Part shown: positions 17,970-28,255 of the stretch, in pieces
How the letters are laid out: each line of letters starts with the position of its first letter
Position numbering within the stretch: the first letter of the stretch is position 1
Assembly (NCBI GenBank): GCA_023101505.1
Contig: LVZA01000001.1
Location: 744,001-808,000 of the forward strand
DNA: 64,000 nucleotides
Reading direction: 5' to 3'
Source of the DNA: Pasteurellaceae bacterium Pebbles2
GTDB lineage: Bacteria > Pseudomonadota > Gammaproteobacteria > Enterobacterales > Pasteurellaceae
Notes under the pieces: generated by a model
Told to the model about the DNA's origin: nothing
The model's database searches: none
Seen by the model: the letters and a program-made list of their open reading frames with translations, nothing else
Made by a program: the position numbers and the translations under genes

Positions 17970-19145
17970 TTAACCGTTTGCACGTTTCTCTAAAATTTCA
18001 ACAGCTGGTAATACTTTACCTTCAACGAATTCTAAGAATGCGCCGCCGCCAGTTGAGATGTAAGAGATTTTATCTGCGATACCGAATAAATCGATGGCTG
18101 CTAAAGTATCACCACCACCAGCGATTGAGAACGCACCGTTTGCGGTTGCTTCAGCGATTGCGTTTGAAATCACTTCAGTCCCTTTACGGAAGTTCGGGAA
18201 TTCAAATACGCCTACAGGGCCGTTCCAAAGAATGGTTTTCGCTGATTTGATGATTTGTGCTAATTCTTCGGCAGATTTATCGCCGATGTCGAAGATTGAT
18301 TCATCTGCTTGCACTTCGTTTACCGCTTTTTCGATGGCTGGTACAGCATCAGAGAACTCAGTCCCTACACGCACGTCCACAGGCACAGGAATATTCGTTG
18401 CTTTGGCTAAACGTTGTGCTTCTGGAATTAAATCTGCTTCGTATAAAGATTTACCCACGTTATGACCTTGTGCCGCAACGAAAGTATTGGCGATACCACC
18501 GCCTACGATTAATTGGTCAGCGATTTTTGAAAGGCTGTCTAACACTGTTAATTTAGTCGATACTTTTGAGCCACCAACGATTGCTAACATTGGGCGTTGT
18601 GGTTCTTTTAATGCTTTGCCTAATGCGTCTAATTCAGCCGCTAATAATGGGCCTGCACAAGCTACTGGTGCAAATTGTGCTACGCCGTAAGTTGAACCTT
18701 CAGCACGGTGAGCTGTACCAAATGCGTCCATTACGAATACATCGCAAAGTGCGGCGTATTTTTTCGCTAAATCTTCAGCGTTTTTCTTTTCACCTTTATT
18801 GACACGTACGTTTTCCAATACAACCACTTCGCCAGCATTCACTTCAACGCCGTCTAAATAATCACGCACTAAACGCACAGGCACACCTAAATCAGAATTA
18901 TTTAAGTAATCAACCACTGGTTGTAATGAATCTTCTGGCTTAAATTCGCCCTCAGTTGGACGACCTAAATGCGAGGTTACCATTACTTTTGCACCTTTTT
19001 GTAGGGCAAGTTTTAAGGTCGGGATCGTCGCACGAATACGTGCATCAGATGTTACTTTGCCGTCTTTCACTGGCACGTTTAAATCCGCACGAATGAAAAG
19101 GCGTTTACCCGCTAAATCAAGGTCTGCCATTTTGATTACTGACAT
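17970..19145 (-). CDS. pgk: Phosphoglycerate kinase
   Basis: Glycolytic enzyme that transfers phosphate between 1,3-bisphosphoglycerate and ADP. The N-terminal RADLNVP and HLGRPTEG substrate motifs and the C-terminal nucleotide motifs NGPVGVFE and GGGDTLAA are all present. I start the gene at the ATG at 19145 (391 residues), which has AAAGAGGAAA ahead of it; the longer open frame has no ribosome site. It is probably co-transcribed with fba, with the palindromic pair between them. Confidence 0.97.
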   Translation of the reverse strand: MSVIKMADLDLAGKRLFIRADLNVPVKDGKVTSDARIRATIPTLKLALQKGAKVMVTSHLGRPTEGEFKPEDSLQPVVDYLNNSDLGVPVRLVRDYLDGVEVNAGEVVVLENVRVNKGEKKNAEDLAKKYAALCDVFVMDAFGTAHRAEGSTYGVAQFAPVACAGPLLAAELDALGKALKEPQRPMLAIVGGSKVSTKLTVLDSLSKIADQLIVGGGIANTFVAAQGHNVGKSLYEADLIPEAQRLAKATNIPVPVDVRVGTEFSDAVPAIEKAVNEVQADESIFDIGDKSAEELAQIIKSAKTILWNGPVGVFEFPNFRKGTEVISNAIAEATANGAFSIAGGGDTLAAIDLFGIADKISYISTGGGAFLEFVEGKVLPAVEILEKRANG

Positions 19146-19247
19146 AATATTTCCTCTTTTAATGTTAAAATAATAAATGCTGTGATGTTTCGCATTATAC
19201 CGAGTTCTCATTAGCATTGTAACTGCTTTAGATCAAATTATTACCAA

Positions 19248-20021
19248 TTATTTACAGTCCATTACCTGCCAATTTAAGTCATAGCAAATAAATAATTCAT
19301 CACGACTTGCCCCTAAATAAGCATTTTTTAGCGCAGGATTATGCTGTTTAACCCAGCGAAATAAGTCTTTTCGGTTCATTTTTTGCGTTGGCAAGGTTAA
19401 AGTGCGGTACAATTCTTGCTGTTTTTTGAAATAGGCTTCAGCACTATCAAAGGCACAAGCGCCGTGTTTTTCCCATTCGCCTTGCAATAAGTGAAAACTT
19501 GGGCTTTCACCAAGATAATTTTGCAACACAGATTGCTCCACCGCTGGCAAATCCCCCTGACAAAAACGAGGGTGATCGGCAATCCCTCTCGCTGAGCCAT
19601 TTTGTGGCCATAAACCGTGAATCACCCAGCCATATTGACGCTCTACACCACATTGTATTTGCGCTGACGCAGGTAAATTGTTGCCATATTTTTCTTGTTG
19701 CCCTGCACAAAATGCAGGCGACCACGACAATGCCAGCATATAATAATCGACTTTCGCTTTCGGGTTTGCGCCAATGGCATCATTGCGCATTACAAAATCA
19801 TAATCCGCCGTATTTAATGAACGATTAGCGCTTTTATTTTGTGCTTTATTTGACTTAAGTGCGGTGTCTTTTTCCGCTGTTTTTTCGATTTGCTTTTCAG
19901 CACGCTTATCCGATTTTGCACGAGAGGACGAGTTATCGTCATTACCAAACCAACCCATAAAAAAAGCGGCAATCAATGCAATTAAAATCGCAATCCATTG
20001 TACAACTTGCTTTTGTTTCAT
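19248..20021 (-). CDS. Ribonuclease T2 family protein
   Basis: An RNase of the T2/RNase I family, 257 residues. A hydrophobic N-terminal segment (about 7-24) probably anchors or exports it, and a charged lysine-rich linker follows. The two catalytic-site motifs are clear: WVIHGLWPQN (CAS I) and GEWEKHGACA (CAS II), each with its histidine, and several cysteines could pair. It should degrade RNA in the periplasm. It is divergent from the YfhL ferredoxin gene. Confidence 0.9.
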   Translation of the reverse strand: MKQKQVVQWIAILIALIAAFFMGWFGNDDNSSSRAKSDKRAEKQIEKTAEKDTALKSNKAQNKSANRSLNTADYDFVMRNDAIGANPKAKVDYYMLALSWSPAFCAGQQEKYGNNLPASAQIQCGVERQYGWVIHGLWPQNGSARGIADHPRFCQGDLPAVEQSVLQNYLGESPSFHLLQGEWEKHGACAFDSAEAYFKKQQELYRTLTLPTQKMNRKDLFRWVKQHNPALKNAYLGASRDELFICYDLNWQVMDCK

Positions 20022-20100
20022 TTTTAACCTTTAAATTTTCGCTAATTTTCTTTATAATCGCCGACTTTCAATATCCACAAGAATCACACGAGAACCAACA

Positions 20101-20352
20101 ATGGCGTTACTCATCACCGATAAATGCACAAACTGCGATATGTGTCTGCCTGAATGTCCAAACGATGCCATTTACGTGGGCGCAGACATCTACGAAATCG
20201 ACCCAAACCTTTGCACTGAATGTATTGGTCATTATGACACGCCAACCTGCCAAAAAGTTTGCCCGATTACTAAATGTATTATTCTCGACCCAGCACACCA
20301 AGAAACAAACGAGGAATTGTGGGAAAAATTTGTGCTAATTCACCATTTTTAA
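20101..20352 (+). CDS. yfhL: YfhL-type 2[4Fe-4S] ferredoxin
   Basis: A small 83-residue electron carrier with two iron-sulfur motifs. The first is CTNCDMCLPECPNDA (about 10-24); the second runs from CTECIGHYDTPTC into CQKVCP with the enlarged spacing typical of the Alvin/YfhL ferredoxins. The physiological partner is unknown. It lies alone between two minus-strand genes. Confidence 0.93.
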   Translation: MALLITDKCTNCDMCLPECPNDAIYVGADIYEIDPNLCTECIGHYDTPTCQKVCPITKCIILDPAHQETNEELWEKFVLIHHF

Positions 20353-20380
20353 TTGGCAGCTAATTTCGCTGCCATTCGTT

Positions 20381-21451
20381 TTAGCGGCTCACCCATTTCG
20401 CCAATAAAACACCTGCGCTTACTGCTACATTCAAACCAGATTTCAGTGGATTTGCCAAGCTTAAATTGACGACATCATCGCCTTTTTCTGCCCAACCTTG
20501 CGCCAACACAAAAACAATTTTATCGTTTAATTTCAACTGATTAAGCGATTGAGCCTGTTTATCTTGGCTTAAATGCACTAACTGATAGCCTTCTTTGCGT
20601 AACTTCGTTAATGCGTTTTCGCCATCGCTTGCCTGCAAAATATGCACATATTCCAAACCACCTTCAGCCACACGAGCCGCATTCGGGCTATGCAATAAAT
20701 CAGGCTGGCTAGTTACCACGCCTTTAACGCCATAAAAAGCACAAGTGCGGAGAATTCCGCCAATGTTTTGCGGATTATTCGCCACGCCGTCAAGCATCAG
20801 CAAACAATCGGCTTGGCGAGGAATATCAAGATAGCCTGCTAAGGTAAATGTACGTTGTTTTTTCACTAACATACAAATACCACCGTGATGTTCTGAACCG
20901 CTGACCAATTCCAATTCTTCTCGATCAACCACGTGATACACTTTTTTATTCGCTGCCAAATAGCTAAACATTTCGCCAATTTTATGCGCCATTTCCACCG
21001 TCGCCCACACACGAACAATGGCTTCAGGACGCTGTTCAAACAAAGCAAGACAGGCATTTTCGCCGAACACTTTCATTTCTTCGCTGCGATTTTTCTTAAT
21101 TTTTTCAGGCGCACGAGGTGATAACGCCCCTGTTTTTTTCACTTTCGGCTTATCGCTCACGCCAGTAGATTTCACAATCACTTTCACACCATTCAGCGTA
21201 GTTTCTGTGATTTTTTGCTCAAAGTTTTGAGGTTCTAAACGTGGTTTTCGAGCTGGACGACGCTCATCTAAACGACGTTCTTGTTTATCTTCACGCTGAA
21301 AGTGCGGTGAATTTTTACGCAATTTTGCGTTTTTTTCACCACGCTCATCAAATTGACGAGGCTCACGAGGCTTTGTGTTTTTTTCGCTAAATTTTTTCTC
21401 TGAAACAGAAAATGACGGTTTAGAAAAGGTTGGACGGTTCGATTTGTTCAT
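20381..21451 (-). CDS. SpoU-family tRNA/rRNA methyltransferase (YfiF-like)
   Basis: A 356-residue protein with a basic, low-complexity N-terminal tail (about 1-110, rich in K, R and E) and a C-terminal SPOUT domain. LDGVANNPQNIGGILRTC is the SpoU motif 1 and LNVAVSAGVLLA is motif 3. Motif 2 reads AQGWAEKGDDVV, which departs from the usual glycine-glutamate pattern, so activity is uncertain. It resembles E. coli YfiF, whose RNA target is not established. The ATG at 21451 is chosen because it begins the family-like sequence; its ribosome site is weak. Confidence 0.82.
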   Translation of the reverse strand: MNKSNRPTFSKPSFSVSEKKFSEKNTKPREPRQFDERGEKNAKLRKNSPHFQREDKQERRLDERRPARKPRLEPQNFEQKITETTLNGVKVIVKSTGVSDKPKVKKTGALSPRAPEKIKKNRSEEMKVFGENACLALFEQRPEAIVRVWATVEMAHKIGEMFSYLAANKKVYHVVDREELELVSGSEHHGGICMLVKKQRTFTLAGYLDIPRQADCLLMLDGVANNPQNIGGILRTCAFYGVKGVVTSQPDLLHSPNAARVAEGGLEYVHILQASDGENALTKLRKEGYQLVHLSQDKQAQSLNQLKLNDKIVFVLAQGWAEKGDDVVNLSLANPLKSGLNVAVSAGVLLAKWVSR

Positions 21452-21619
21452 AATTTGGTCGCTAATAAAGTAAAATGGGGCAGAAATTTTGAAGATTTCT
21501 GATAAAATTTCCACACTATTATAGCAAAAAAATGCTTTTTACTATCCTCTTATAGCATAAATATTGTAAACTAAGTCCATTGATAATGGCATAATCATTG
21601 CCCGAAAAAGAAGAATATT

Positions 21620-22978
21620 ATGTTTATTAATAGATCAAAACGTGCTGAACAGCATTTAAGACAACTCGCTTATTTACCACAAGTAGCTGAAAATATTGAA
21701 TTTCTTTCAGGACCGAAAGCATTTAAGCAAGCAATTATCGAATTAATTCGCAATGCAAAAACTCGCATTTATTTCACCGCACTTTATTGGCAATTAGACG
21801 AAGCTGGCGAAGAAATTTTAGCAGAAATTTATCAAGCAAAAGCCAAAAATCCCGCATTAGACATTAAAATTTTTGTAGATTGGCATCGTGCACAACGTAA
21901 TTTAATTGGCGCAGAAAAAGGGACGACCAATGCCGATTGGTATTGCGAACAACGAAATTTACACGGCAACGAATCACTCTTTTTCGGTGTGCCAATTAAT
22001 GCGAGAGAAGTATTTGGTGTGCTACATATTAAAGGTTTTGTCTTTGATGATACGGTGCTTTACAGCGGCGCAAGCATTAATAATGTGTATTTATATCAGC
22101 AAGAAAAATATCGCTACGACCGTTATCAAAAAATTAAAAATGCCTTTCTTGCCGACAGTTTAGTGCAATTTATGCAACAATATCTAACCGATCCGTCTGC
22201 TGTTTTTGCGCTTGATGATGCGCAGCGCCCAAAGACAAAAGAAATTAAATCGCAAATTAAAGCCTTTCGTAAACATTTGATGAAACAGGCAAAATATGAT
22301 GTTCAAAGTGCGGTGCAATTTCACGAAGATTTGTTAATTACTCCATTATTTGGCTTAGGCGCAAGAGATAATTTATTAAACCGCACGATTCAAGATTTAT
22401 TCGTTTTAGTGCAAGAAAAATTGGTGATTTGTACGCCATATTTCAATTTTCCACGTACCTTACAGGTGAAAATTCGAGATCTATTAAACGACGGCAAAAA
22501 AGTGGAAATCGTGGTTGGCGATAAAACCGCAAACGACTTTTATATTCCGCCATCAGAGCCATTTAAAATGGCTGGCGCACTGCCTTATTTATATGAAAAA
22601 AATCTGCGCTCATTTTGCAAAAAATTTGAGCAAGAAATGGCGCAAGGAAATTTGGTGCTGCGTTTGTGGAAAGACGAAGATCACAGCTATCATTTAAAAG
22701 GTGTTTGGGTTGATGATCGCTATATTTTATTAACTGGCAATAACTTAAATCCTCGTGCGTGGCGTTTAGATGCAGAAAATGGCTTGTTTATTTATGATCC
22801 GAAGCAAGCGTTGCGTGAGAAAGTTGAGCAAGAATTAAATGAAATTCGTCAGCATACTAAAATTCTTAATCATTATTCTGAACTGGAAGAATTAGAACAA
22901 TATCCTGCGCCAGTGCAACGTTTACTCAAGCGTTTTGCTCGCATTAAAGCAGACAAAATTGTTAAGATGATTTTATAA
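21620..22978 (+). CDS. pssA: CDP-diacylglycerol-serine O-phosphatidyltransferase
   Basis: Makes phosphatidylserine from CDP-diacylglycerol and L-serine, the first step to phosphatidylethanolamine. The 452 residues carry two phospholipase-D-type HKD motifs, HIKGFVFDD and HLKGVWVDD, each followed by the asparagine-rich block (GASINN, TGNNLNPR). This is the type I, peripheral-membrane form used by enteric bacteria and Haemophilus. It ends 29 bp before hemC on the same strand. Confidence 0.95.
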   Translation: MFINRSKRAEQHLRQLAYLPQVAENIEFLSGPKAFKQAIIELIRNAKTRIYFTALYWQLDEAGEEILAEIYQAKAKNPALDIKIFVDWHRAQRNLIGAEKGTTNADWYCEQRNLHGNESLFFGVPINAREVFGVLHIKGFVFDDTVLYSGASINNVYLYQQEKYRYDRYQKIKNAFLADSLVQFMQQYLTDPSAVFALDDAQRPKTKEIKSQIKAFRKHLMKQAKYDVQSAVQFHEDLLITPLFGLGARDNLLNRTIQDLFVLVQEKLVICTPYFNFPRTLQVKIRDLLNDGKKVEIVVGDKTANDFYIPPSEPFKMAGALPYLYEKNLRSFCKKFEQEMAQGNLVLRLWKDEDHSYHLKGVWVDDRYILLTGNNLNPRAWRLDAENGLFIYDPKQALREKVEQELNEIRQHTKILNHYSELEELEQYPAPVQRLLKRFARIKADKIVKMIL

Positions 22979-23007
22979 TATAAGTGTTTAAAATAACTGA
23001 TAATAAA

Positions 23008-23934
23008 ATGAAAAATACACTAAAAATCGCCACACGCCAAAGCCCTTTGGCATTATGGCAGGCTAATTATGTTAAAGATCGTTTGCAATCGCTTTATCTT
23101 GAACTAAATATTGAATTGGTCAAAATGGTAACCAAAGGCGATGTGATTTTAGATACGCCCTTGGCGAAAATTGGCGGAAAAGGCTTATTTGTCAAAGAAT
23201 TAGAAAACGCCTTATTAAATGGTGAAGCGGATATTGCGGTGCATTCAATGAAAGATGTGCCGATGCAATTTCCCGACGGTTTAGGCTTAAGCGTGATTTG
23301 TCCACGAGAAGATCCTCGCGATGCTTTTGTGTCAAATAAATACCGCACTTTGGACGAATTACCGCAAGGCGCAGTGGTCGGTACATCAAGCCTACGCCGT
23401 CAATGCCAATTAAAAAATCTCCGCCCTGATTTGCAAATCCATTCATTAAGGGGTAATGTGGGAACACGCTTGAGCAAATTGGATAATGGCGATTACGATG
23501 CCATTATTTTGGCGGCAGCAGGCTTAATCCGTTTAGGTTTAAACGAGCGAATTGCTTCTTTCATTGACGTTAGCACCTCATTACCTGCAGCAGGGCAAGG
23601 TGCAGTGGGCATTGAATGTCGCATTGACGATGAGCGAGTACAAAACTTGCTTGCACCGCTGGCAGACGCTGAAACGACCGCTTGTGTCTTGGCTGAACGT
23701 GCAATGAATAACCGCTTACAAGGTGGTTGCCAAGTGCCAATCGGTGGCTTTGCCGTACAACAAAATGGTGAGCTTTATTTGCGAGCCTTAGTTGGTGCAT
23801 TAGATGGTTCACAAATTATTCGAGCTGAGGGTAAAAGTGCGGTGGAAAATGCCGAAGTTTTAGGCAAGCAAATCGCTGAACGCTTACTCCAGCAAGGTGC
23901 AGATAAAATTTTAGCCGAAGTGTATCAGGATTGA
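23008..23934 (+). CDS. hemC: Porphobilinogen deaminase (hydroxymethylbilane synthase)
   Basis: Polymerises four porphobilinogen units into hydroxymethylbilane. The start is the ATG at 23008 (308 residues), opening with [14 protein letters not shown]; an in-frame GTG at 22984 is less likely. The conserved [10 protein letters not shown] substrate region and the dipyrromethane-cofactor cysteine motif GGCQVPIGG are present. hemD, hemX and hemY follow. H. influenzae lacks this gene, so its presence points to a haem-prototrophic relative. Confidence 0.96.
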   Translation: MKNTLKIATRQSPLALWQANYVKDRLQSLYLELNIELVKMVTKGDVILDTPLAKIGGKGLFVKELENALLNGEADIAVHSMKDVPMQFPDGLGLSVICPREDPRDAFVSNKYRTLDELPQGAVVGTSSLRRQCQLKNLRPDLQIHSLRGNVGTRLSKLDNGDYDAIILAAAGLIRLGLNERIASFIDVSTSLPAAGQGAVGIECRIDDERVQNLLAPLADAETTACVLAERAMNNRLQGGCQVPIGGFAVQQNGELYLRALVGALDGSQIIRAEGKSAVENAEVLGKQIAERLLQQGADKILAEVYQD

Positions 23935-23938
23935 TTTT

Positions 23939-24688
23939 ATGGCAATTTTAATTACACGTCCCGACGAGGCAGGACAACAGCTTTGTGCAATGTTGAATAA
24001 AGTGGGTATTGCGAATATTCACTTACCTTTCTTTTCGATTTCAGCAGGACGAGAATTAAATGAATTACCGAATAAAATCAATCAATTAAAAGCTGGCGAT
24101 TATATCTTTTGCGTGTCGAAAAGTGCGGTCAAATTTGCCACAGAAACCTTAAAAAACACAGGATTTCACTGGCGCAATGATCTTCATTATTTTGCTGTTG
24201 GGCAAAGCAGCGCAGAATATTTTTCCAGCTATGGTGAAACCGCCGTGCGCTACCCTTTCCGCCAAGAAAATAGCGAGGGCGTGCTAAATTTAGCAGAAAT
24301 GCAAGATTTATCGGAAAAAAACATTCTCATTTTGCGTGGAAATGGAGGACGGGAACATTTCTCCGAACAAGCTCAATTACGTGGTGCAAATGTGCAATTT
24401 GTTGAATGTTATCAACGAGTTCCGATTGATTATAACAACATTGAGCAAACCGATTTATGCAAACGTGCCAGCATTAATAGCGTGTTGGCAACCAGTGCCG
24501 AAATTTTAAATTATTTAATTGACTTTGTGCCACAGGAAGAACAAACTTGGTTAAAAAGTTGTCAATTAATTACTATTAGCCGTCGTATTGCTAATCTTGC
24601 CAAGCAGGCAGGCTGGCAGGACGAAAATATCATCATTTCACCAAAAGCCGATAACGCCACTTTGGTAAATACATTATTAACTTATTAA
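23939..24688 (+). CDS. hemD: Uroporphyrinogen-III synthase
   Basis: Cyclises hydroxymethylbilane with ring-D inversion. The 249-residue protein begins AILITRPDEAGQQL, typical of HemD, and has the SKSAVKFA and LRGNGGREH motifs of the two-domain fold. The family is poorly conserved, so the call also rests on position 4 bp after hemC. One uptake sequence (AAAGTGCGGT, near 24120) lies within the coding region and encodes KSAV. Confidence 0.92.
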   Translation: MAILITRPDEAGQQLCAMLNKVGIANIHLPFFSISAGRELNELPNKINQLKAGDYIFCVSKSAVKFATETLKNTGFHWRNDLHYFAVGQSSAEYFSSYGETAVRYPFRQENSEGVLNLAEMQDLSEKNILILRGNGGREHFSEQAQLRGANVQFVECYQRVPIDYNNIEQTDLCKRASINSVLATSAEILNYLIDFVPQEEQTWLKSCQLITISRRIANLAKQAGWQDENIIISPKADNATLVNTLLTY

Positions 24689-24708
24689 ATTTAAGAGAGA
24701 AAGTTAGT

Positions 24709-26229
24709 ATGAGCGACAAAAAAGAAATTCAATCTGAAGCGGTTGAAAGCGAGCAAACTGTAGAGATCTCTGCGGAAAAGGGAAACAAAAAATCCCAACA
24801 AAAAGCCGTAGAGAAAAACAAAGCTGAAACCAACAAAACAGAAACCACCAAAACAGAAACCACCAAAACAGAAAAAACAGAAGAAACCAGCCCAGCTGCT
24901 GCGGCGACTAAAGCAGAAATGCCAAAAGAAAATGCGCCGAAAACCGAAGCTGTTGTGGTGAAAAAAGGCGGAAGTGGCTTGGCTTTCTTAGCGTTATTGG
25001 TGGCATTAGGTGTTGGTGGCGCAGGCTATTATTTTGGTCAACTTGAAGTCGATAAAATTAATCAAAAAATGACCGCACTTGAACAGAAATTCTCAAATGC
25101 ACCAGCCTTAGGCACACAAACAAATTCTGCTGAAACGCCAAATTTCGAGCAAGAACGTGCTGCGCTTGAAAATCTTGTAGCGCATTTAAAAAACACCGAT
25201 GGCAAAGTTTCTGAGCTTGAAAAAGGCTTTGCCGAAAAAGAGCAGGCTTATCTTGCGCTACAAACTCAGCTAAATAAAGTGGCAGCGAATAGCAATGCGC
25301 AACCAAGTGATTGGTTACTCAACGAAGCAGACTTTTTGCTCACCAATGCGTTACGTAAGTTATTGTTAGATAACGATATTGAAACCAGTATTTCTCTATT
25401 AAAAGTCTCTGATGAAGTGCTTTCCCAAGTTGCCGATCCTGCAGTAAAAACCATTCGTGCGGCACTTAATCAAGATTTGAAACAATTATTATCGTTAAAT
25501 AGTGTTGACCAAAATGCGATTATGCAACGTTTATCGCAATTAGCGAATAATATCGACGAATTAACGGTTGTTAATGTGAATTTCGGTGATGAGCAAAAAG
25601 CCGAAAAAGCCATTTCTGATGACGTAAATGACTGGCAAAGCAATTTAGAAAAAAGTGCAAAATCGTTCTTAAATCACTTTATCCGCATTACGCCACGTTC
25701 TGAAAATGCAACACAAGCATTATTAGCGCCAAATCAAGATATTTATTTGCGTGAAAACATTCGTTTACGCTTACAAATTGCGATTTTAGCCGTGCCTCGT
25801 CAGCAAAATGAACTATATAAACAGTCGCTTGAAACCGTGGCAGCTTGGGTGAGAAGTTATTTCGACACCAGCTCTGAAAATGTGGCTAACTTCTTGAAAT
25901 CTCTTGATGAATTGGCGGAACAATCTATTTATATTGATGTGCCAAATCAACTTAACAGCTTAAATGCGTTAGATAAATTACTAAACAAAACGCCGCAAGA
26001 AGTGAAAAAAATCGAACTTTCTGCCGATAAAGCATTAACGGAAGCAAATCAAGTTGCTGCACAAGAAATCAAAGAAGCTGAAGAAACTAAAGTTGCAGAA
26101 GAAACGAAAGCAGCAGATGAAGCCAAGGCGACAGAAGAAAATAAAGCGGTAGAAACTGCACCTGCGGAAAATGCTGCCCCAGCCGAAAGTGCTACGCCAG
26201 CAGAAGCAACACCAGCAACACAACCATAA
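24709..26229 (+). CDS. hemX: HemX-like membrane protein
   Basis: A 506-residue protein annotated in the family as a putative uroporphyrin-III C-methyltransferase, although the methyltransferase core is not evident. A charged cytoplasmic tail (1-80) contains a short tandem repeat KTETT, from a 15-bp DNA repeat at 24835-24874. One membrane helix lies at about 89-108 ([20 protein letters not shown]), then a coiled-coil-rich periplasmic part. The C-terminal 70 residues are low-complexity, rich in A, E, K, P and T. It is between hemD and hemY. Confidence 0.9.
   Translation: MSDKKEIQSEAVESEQTVEISAEKGNKKSQQKAVEKNKAETNKTETTKTETTKTEKTEETSPAAAATKAEMPKENAPKTEAVVVKKGGSGLAFLALLVALGVGGAGYYFGQLEVDKINQKMTALEQKFSNAPALGTQTNSAETPNFEQERAALENLVAHLKNTDGKVSELEKGFAEKEQAYLALQTQLNKVAANSNAQPSDWLLNEADFLLTNALRKLLLDNDIETSISLLKVSDEVLSQVADPAVKTIRAALNQDLKQLLSLNSVDQNAIMQRLSQLANNIDELTVVNVNFGDEQKAEKAISDDVNDWQSNLEKSAKSFLNHFIRITPRSENATQALLAPNQDIYLRENIRLRLQIAILAVPRQQNELYKQSLETVAAWVRSYFDTSSENVANFLKSLDELAEQSIYIDVPNQLNSLNALDKLLNKTPQEVKKIELSADKALTEANQVAAQEIKEAEETKVAEETKAADEAKATEENKAVETAPAENAAPAESATPAEATPATQP
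24835..24874 (+). repeat. 15-bp in-frame tandem repeat in hemX
   Basis: AAAACAGAAACCACC occurs twice (24835-24849, 24850-24864), followed by ten bases of a third copy. The unit is a multiple of three, so copy changes would alter the KTETT count without breaking the frame. Confidence 0.8.
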
Positions 26230-26239
26230 GGAGAATACG

Positions 26240-27508
26240 ATGTTTAGAGTTTTATTCCTAATGCTTGTGTTACTCGCAGGCTTAATCGCAGGTCCGTATT
26301 TATCGGGCAAACAAGGTTATGTGCTAATTCAAACAGCAGATAGCAACTATGAATTATCTTTAGTTACTTTAGTAATTTTCTTTGTTGTTGCAATGGCAAT
26401 AGTATATGGCATTGAATGGCTATTCACACGATTTACCAAATTAAGCACCAATACTTACAGCTGGTTCTCTCGCCGCAAGCGTACTCGAGCGCAAAAACAA
26501 ACCTTAGAGGGTTTAATGCGTATGGACGAAGGAAATTATTCCAAAGCGGAAAAATTAATCAGCAAAAATGCGAAACACTCTGATGAACCTATTTTGAATT
26601 TCATCAAAGCGGCAGAAGCAGCACAACAGCGTGGCGATGAATTTAATGCCAATAAATATCTGATGGAAGCCACTGAATTAGCAGGTTCAGACAATCTCGC
26701 CGTAGAATTAGCTCGCACACGCATTTTATTGCAACAGCGTAAATTACCTGCTGCACGCAGTTCTGTGGACAGCTTGTTGGTGATGACCAACAAAAATCCT
26801 GAAGTGCTACGCCTTGCGGTAGAAATTTATAAAAAATCCAAAGCCTATCAAGCACTTGACGGCATTTTAGAGTTAATCGAAAAACGTGGCTTATATTCTT
26901 CAGCAAAATTCACCGCACTTCAACGTGAAGTGGAAGATGGCTTGCTCGATGAAATGATGAATGAGCAAGGCTCTGACGGTTTACTTAGTTGGTGGGAAGA
27001 ACAACCACGCAAACGTCGCCACGATAATTATGTGCGTGTCGGTTTAATTCAGCGTTTAATTGATTGTAACGATCACGAATCAGCCTATGATTTAACTATT
27101 GAAACCATCAAAAAATTAGACGACAACCAAGAAATTGGACGTGCATTATTTGCTCAAATCACTCGCTTGCAAGCCACCGATAGTAGCAAATTAATCAAGA
27201 TGTTAGAAAAACGTACGAAACATATCGATGCTGATTCTGCTTGTTGTTTACACCGTGCTTTAGGCTATCTCCACGTGCGCAATGCCGAGTTTGAGAAAGC
27301 GGCAACGGCATTCAAAAAAGTGGTTGAGCAAAAAGAGAAAATTGAACCAAACGATATCACAATGGCAACTTATGTGTTTGAGAAAGTCGGCGAACACGAT
27401 TTAGCTAAACAATTACGTGAAGACAGCTTGAAATCTGCAATGGCGGTTGAAACGCTGTTGCCAGAAAATGATAGCGAAACCTTATTATTAGAGCAAGCTA
27501 AAGCCTAA
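26240..27508 (+). CDS. hemY: HemY, membrane-anchored TPR protein
   Basis: A 422-residue inner-membrane protein of the proteobacterial HemY family. Two N-terminal membrane helices (about 2-22 and 40-60) are followed by tetratricopeptide-like helical repeats through to the C terminus. The start is the ATG at 26240 after AAGGAG; a longer frame overlaps hemX and is not credible. Its role beside the haem genes is not established; it is not the protoporphyrinogen oxidase given the same name in Bacillus. Confidence 0.92.
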   Translation: MFRVLFLMLVLLAGLIAGPYLSGKQGYVLIQTADSNYELSLVTLVIFFVVAMAIVYGIEWLFTRFTKLSTNTYSWFSRRKRTRAQKQTLEGLMRMDEGNYSKAEKLISKNAKHSDEPILNFIKAAEAAQQRGDEFNANKYLMEATELAGSDNLAVELARTRILLQQRKLPAARSSVDSLLVMTNKNPEVLRLAVEIYKKSKAYQALDGILELIEKRGLYSSAKFTALQREVEDGLLDEMMNEQGSDGLLSWWEEQPRKRRHDNYVRVGLIQRLIDCNDHESAYDLTIETIKKLDDNQEIGRALFAQITRLQATDSSKLIKMLEKRTKHIDADSACCLHRALGYLHVRNAEFEKAATAFKKVVEQKEKIEPNDITMATYVFEKVGEHDLAKQLREDSLKSAMAVETLLPENDSETLLLEQAKA

Positions 27509-27538
27509 TTTCAAGATTGCCAATAGGCGATGCCAATA

Positions 27539-27582
27539 AAAAAGTGCGGTGGAAATTCACGAAATTTTCACCGCACTTTTAT
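27539..27582. terminator. Inverted uptake pair between hemY and nfuA
   Basis: AAAGTGCGGTGGAAATT and AATTTTCACCGCACTTTT form a long hairpin between the convergent hemY and nfuA genes and can terminate in both directions. Confidence 0.8.
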
Positions 27583-27598
27583 TAAATATATTTAAAAT

Positions 27599-28183
27599 TT
27601 AGTAATAAGAATGCTCACCACGTTGATGTTCGGTTACGTCACGTGCGCCTTTTAATTCGTTCGGGAACATTTCGACTAATTGTCTTTCCACGCCGTCTTT
27701 TAAGGTCACATCAACCATTGAGCAACCGTTACAACCGCCGCCGAATTGCAACACCGCATAACCGTCTTCGGTGATTTCGATTAAGGTAATACGTCCGCCG
27801 TGGCTGGCTAATTGCGGGTTGATTTGGGTTTGGATTACATAATCCACTCGTTCAATCAACGATGCATCGTCAGACACTTTGCGCATTTTGGCATTTGGTG
27901 CTTTTAAGGTTAACTGCGCACCTAATTCTTCGGTGACGTAATCAATTTCTGCATCTTCCAAAAATGGCAAGCTCATCTCATCAACAAACGCCGAAAAAGT
28001 GGCATATTTCATTTCGGTATCAGTGGCTTCCACCGCATTAGCAGGGCAATAAGACACACCACATTCCGCGCTTGGCGTGCCAGGGTTAACCACGAAAATA
28101 CGGATATTCGTGCCTTCTTCTTGTTGCGATAATAACTTAGCAAAATGCGCTTGTGCGCTTTCCGAAATTCTAATTTGTTCCAT
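27599..28183 (-). CDS. nfuA: Fe/S biogenesis protein NfuA
   Basis: Iron-sulfur carrier protein of 194 residues. The N-terminal part is a degenerate A-type carrier domain and the C-terminal NifU-like domain has [17 protein letters not shown], with the CxxC pair that holds a bridging 4Fe-4S cluster. The start could be the ATG at 28183 or an in-frame GTG at 28189; spacing from AAAGGAA does not decide clearly. It lies directly downstream of comF on the same strand. Confidence 0.94.
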   Translation of the reverse strand: MEQIRISESAQAHFAKLLSQQEEGTNIRIFVVNPGTPSAECGVSYCPANAVEATDTEMKYATFSAFVDEMSLPFLEDAEIDYVTEELGAQLTLKAPNAKMRKVSDDASLIERVDYVIQTQINPQLASHGGRITLIEITEDGYAVLQFGGGCNGCSMVDVTLKDGVERQLVEMFPNELKGARDVTEHQRGEHSYY

Positions 28184-28255
28184 ATTCACATTATTCCTTT
28201 TAATCTGACTAACTTTGTCAGGAATAATACGCCTAGATCACCTTTTATGCAAATT

